A stretch of DNA of 8,558 nucleotides from positions 1 to 8,558 of the forward strand of contig JAHKKL010000056.1 of the NCBI GenBank assembly GCA_020027635.1, written 5' to 3'. Below are positions 6,591 to 8,558 of the stretch, piece by piece. Source of the DNA: Gammaproteobacteria bacterium (GTDB lineage Bacteria; Pseudomonadota; Gammaproteobacteria; UBA9214). The notes under the pieces are model-generated. The model was not told where the DNA came from and did no database searches. It worked only from the letters and a program-made list of their open reading frames with translations. The position numbers were made by a program, and so were the translations under genes. Each line of letters starts with the position of its first letter. The stretch's first letter is position 1.

Positions 6591-8558
6591 ATGCCGAAGG
6601 AAACCCTGCGCATCCGCGGCGCGCGCCAGAACAACCTGAAGAATCTGGATCTCGACCTGCCGCTCAACGAACTGATCGTGGTGACGGGGGTGAGTGGTTC
6701 CGGCAAGTCCTCGCTTGCCTTCGACACCGTCTATGCCGAAGGCCAGCGCCGTTACGTCGAGACCTTCTCGCCCTATGCGCGCCAGTTCCTCGACCGCATG
6801 GACAAGCCGGGAGTGGACCGCATCGAGGGTATCCCGCCGGCCATCGCCATCGACCAGACCAACCCGGTGCGCACCTCGCGCTCGACGGTCGGCACCATGA
6901 CCGAACTCAACGATCACCTCAAGCTGCTGTTCGCGCGCGCCACCCAGCTCTATTGCCGCGGCTGCGGCCAGCCGGTGCGCCGCGACAGCCCGGACAGCAT
7001 CGTCGCGGCGCTGCTGGCGCGCGCTGGCAGGGACGGCCCGCGCGCTTTGGTTACCTTTGCCATCGAGGTGCCGGAGAACTTCACCACCGCCGAGGTCGAG
7101 CAGCTGCTGGCGCAGCAGGGTTACACGCGCCTGCATGCGCGTGCCGGCCGGCGCCTGGAGGTGATACAGGACCGGGTGCGCCTCGTCGCGGCGCAACGCG
7201 CACGCCTGGTCGAGGCACTGGAGGCGGCGCTCCATCACGGTCGCGGCCGGGTAAGCGTCCATGCCCTGGATGAGGCCGGTAACGCCGGTGCGCCCCGGCG
7301 TTTCTCCAGCGAACTGCACTGCGCCGATTGCGACATCCACTATCAGGAGCCGACGCCGAATCACTTTTCCTTCAACTCGCCCATCGGCGCCTGCTCGACC
7401 TGCCGCGGTTTCGGCCGCACGCTGGGGATCGACTACGGCCTGGTGGTCCCCGATGGCGCCAGGACGCTGGCGGACGGTGCCGTGAAACCCTGGCAGACCG
7501 CGTCCTATCTGGAGTGCCAGGGCGATTTGATGCGTTTCGCCAGAAAACGCGGCATCCCGGTCGATGTGCCGTGGAAGGATCTCACCCGGGAACAGCAGCG
7601 CTGGGTGCTGGACGGCGAGGGCGAGTGGGAAGACGGTGTCTGGTACGGCGCGCGGCGCTTCTTCGACTGGCTCGAGACCAAGAGCTACAAGATGCACATC
7701 CGCGTGCTGCTCTCCCGTTACCGCGCCTACAACGAATGCCCCGTCTGTGCGGGGGCACGCCTCAAGCCTGAGGCGCTGCTTTCGCGGCTGGGCAGCCGTG
7801 AGAATGCCGCGGCGGTCATGAGACCGGAGGAGCGTTTCAAGCCGGTCGGGGTCATGCTGGCGGAGAAGACCTGGCGTGGTCTGCCGGGCCTCACCATCCA
7901 CGATGTCATGCGCCTGCCGCTGGAGCTCGCCGTGCGGTTTTTCGACGGTCTCGATCTGCCCGGGCTGCTCGATGAAGCCACCGATCTGTTGCTGGGGGAG
8001 ATCCGCGCGCGCCTGCACTATCTGGTCGAGGTCGGCCTCGGCTATCTCACCCTCGACCGCCAGTCGCGCACCCTGAGCGGCGGCGAGGTACAACGGATCA
8101 ATCTGACCACCGCGCTCGGCACCTCCCTGGTCAACACCCTGTTCGTGCTGGACGAGCCGAGCATCGGCCTGCACCCGCGCGACATGCAGCGCGTGATCGG
8201 CGTGTTGCACCGCCTGCGTGATGCCGGCAACACCCTGCTGGTGGTCGAGCACGACCCGCAGATCATGCTGGCCGCCGATCGTATCCTCGACCTGGGACCG
8301 GGACCGGGCGCGCGCGGCGGCGAAAAAGTGTTTTTCGGCACCCCGAAACAGTTGTTGCGCGCAAGAAATTCACTCACGGCGTGCTACCTGCGCGGCGAGC
8401 AGACCGTGAGCGGGGCTTCAATGGGGTCAGACTCGATTGATCGCTTTGCTGCTGGGAAACCGGGAAGAAGGAAATCAATCGAGTCTGACCCCATTGATAC
8501 CTTTCTGGAAATCCGCGGCGCCAGCGCGCATAACCTCAAGACGGTCGATGTCCGGTTG
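6591..8558 (+). CDS. UvrA-family excinuclease ABC subunit A, probable paralogue (partial, 3' end outside window)
   Basis: 656 codons are open to the right edge. The ATG at 6591 is chosen because MPKETLRIRGARQNNLKNLDL aligns with the UvrA N-terminus; no Shine-Dalgarno is visible. The first ABC half has Walker A GVSGSGKSS (residues 33-41), a UvrB-binding-like region (about 125-240), zinc ligands C244-x2-C247-x20-C268-x2-C271 with the same spacing as E. coli UvrA, signature LSGGE (495-499), Walker B LFVLDEP (D521, E522) and H-loop His554. Extra CxxC pairs sit at 122/125 and 383/386. The second ATPase half has just begun (FLEIRGASAHNLKTVDV) when the window ends. UvrA dimers scan DNA for bulky lesions and load UvrB. 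The segments DQTNPVRTSRSTVGTMTEL and GGEVQRINLTTALGTSLVNT differ from canonical UvrA (EQKxxxxNPRSTVGTxTE, GGEAQRIRLASQIG), suggesting a paralogue rather than the housekeeping copy. The interdomain linker (residues 610-636) is encoded by a palindromic element. Confidence 0.9.
   Translation, partial: MPKETLRIRGARQNNLKNLDLDLPLNELIVVTGVSGSGKSSLAFDTVYAEGQRRYVETFSPYARQFLDRMDKPGVDRIEGIPPAIAIDQTNPVRTSRSTVGTMTELNDHLKLLFARATQLYCRGCGQPVRRDSPDSIVAALLARAGRDGPRALVTFAIEVPENFTTAEVEQLLAQQGYTRLHARAGRRLEVIQDRVRLVAAQRARLVEALEAALHHGRGRVSVHALDEAGNAGAPRRFSSELHCADCDIHYQEPTPNHFSFNSPIGACSTCRGFGRTLGIDYGLVVPDGARTLADGAVKPWQTASYLECQGDLMRFARKRGIPVDVPWKDLTREQQRWVLDGEGEWEDGVWYGARRFFDWLETKSYKMHIRVLLSRYRAYNECPVCAGARLKPEALLSRLGSRENAAAVMRPEERFKPVGVMLAEKTWRGLPGLTIHDVMRLPLELAVRFFDGLDLPGLLDEATDLLLGEIRARLHYLVEVGLGYLTLDRQSRTLSGGEVQRINLTTALGTSLVNTLFVLDEPSIGLHPRDMQRVIGVLHRLRDAGNTLLVVEHDPQIMLAADRILDLGPGPGARGGEKVFFGTPKQLLRARNSLTACYLRGEQTVSGASMGSDSIDRFAAGKPGRRKSIESDPIDTFLEIRGASAHNLKTVDVRL
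8418..8497. repeat. 80-nt palindromic REP/RAYT-like element inserted in frame in the uvrA-like gene
   Basis: Perfect 24-bp inverted repeats, 8418-8441 (core ATGGGGTCAGACTCGATTGA) and 8474-8497, flank a 32-nt spacer. The arms stop matching at 8417/8498 and 8442/8473. No transposase can fit, so the element is non-autonomous. From memory, GGGGTCAGA-type palindromes occur around REP-associated (Y1, RAYT) transposase genes in gamma- and betaproteobacteria; the family assignment is recollection, not a search result. In the UvrA frame it is read through without a stop as residues 610-636: the left arm gives MGSDSID and the right arm SIESDPID. In the mRNA it would fold into a 24-bp stem with a 32-nt loop. 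Confidence 0.85.

Noticed and set aside
6570..8252. A 560-codon open frame on the minus strand opposite the uvrA-like gene.
   Set aside because: It is antisense to an unmistakable UvrA with all ATPase motifs; its Gln/Arg/His/Ala-rich translation matches no fold and is the usual mirror of GC-rich codon bias.
8418..8497. The palindrome read as an intrinsic terminator, marking the end of a truncated UvrA.
   Set aside because: The frame continues straight through into the second ABC half, and there is no T-tract after the stem.
8418..8497. The palindrome as a CRISPR repeat or integron attC-like site.
   Set aside because: It is one inverted pair with no spaced direct repeats, and no integrase or cas gene is present.

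Overview
The window is GC-rich and densely coded. Most genes have compact gaps and G/C-ending codons. The gene families (Cfa-type methyltransferase, SulP permease with a STAS domain, secreted PPC-domain metallopeptidase, UvrA paralogue) and a palindrome resembling REP/RAYT-associated repeats suggest a gammaproteobacterium, perhaps of the Chromatiales/sulfur-oxidiser type. That placement is inferred from protein style and the repeat; no rRNA or other marker gene is present. Both ends of the window cut through genes.

Left block (1-3162, all on +): the 3' end of a cyclopropane-fatty-acyl-phospholipid synthase-like gene overlaps by ATGA a geranylgeranyl-reductase-family flavoprotein. The pair looks translationally coupled and plausibly works on membrane lipids: a methyl transfer to an acyl double bond, then a possible C=C reduction. 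After a 90-nt gap with a candidate promoter comes a SulP anion permease with a C-terminal STAS domain and a small cysteine cluster at its tail.

Middle block (3163-5109): a 363-nt gene-free leader containing short inverted repeats precedes a secreted, cysteine-free metzincin-type zinc metallopeptidase with a C-terminal PPC domain. A long hairpin (12 bp plus 6 bp, one bulge) lies between this gene and the convergent gene that follows and probably ends transcription.

Right block (5110-8558): an ArsB/NhaD-type (IT superfamily) membrane permease on the minus strand is divergent, across 224 nt, from a UvrA-family ATPase gene on the plus strand that runs off the window end. This UvrA differs from the canonical protein in several conserved segments and looks like a paralogue.

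The most notable feature is an 80-nt palindromic element (perfect 24-bp arms, 32-nt spacer; 8418-8497) sitting in frame inside the UvrA coding sequence, exactly in the linker between the two ABC ATPase halves. It adds about 27 codons without breaking the frame. It looks like a non-autonomous REP/RAYT-type repeat that has become protein-coding. No complete new multi-gene system (defence, CRISPR, biosynthetic) is visible.
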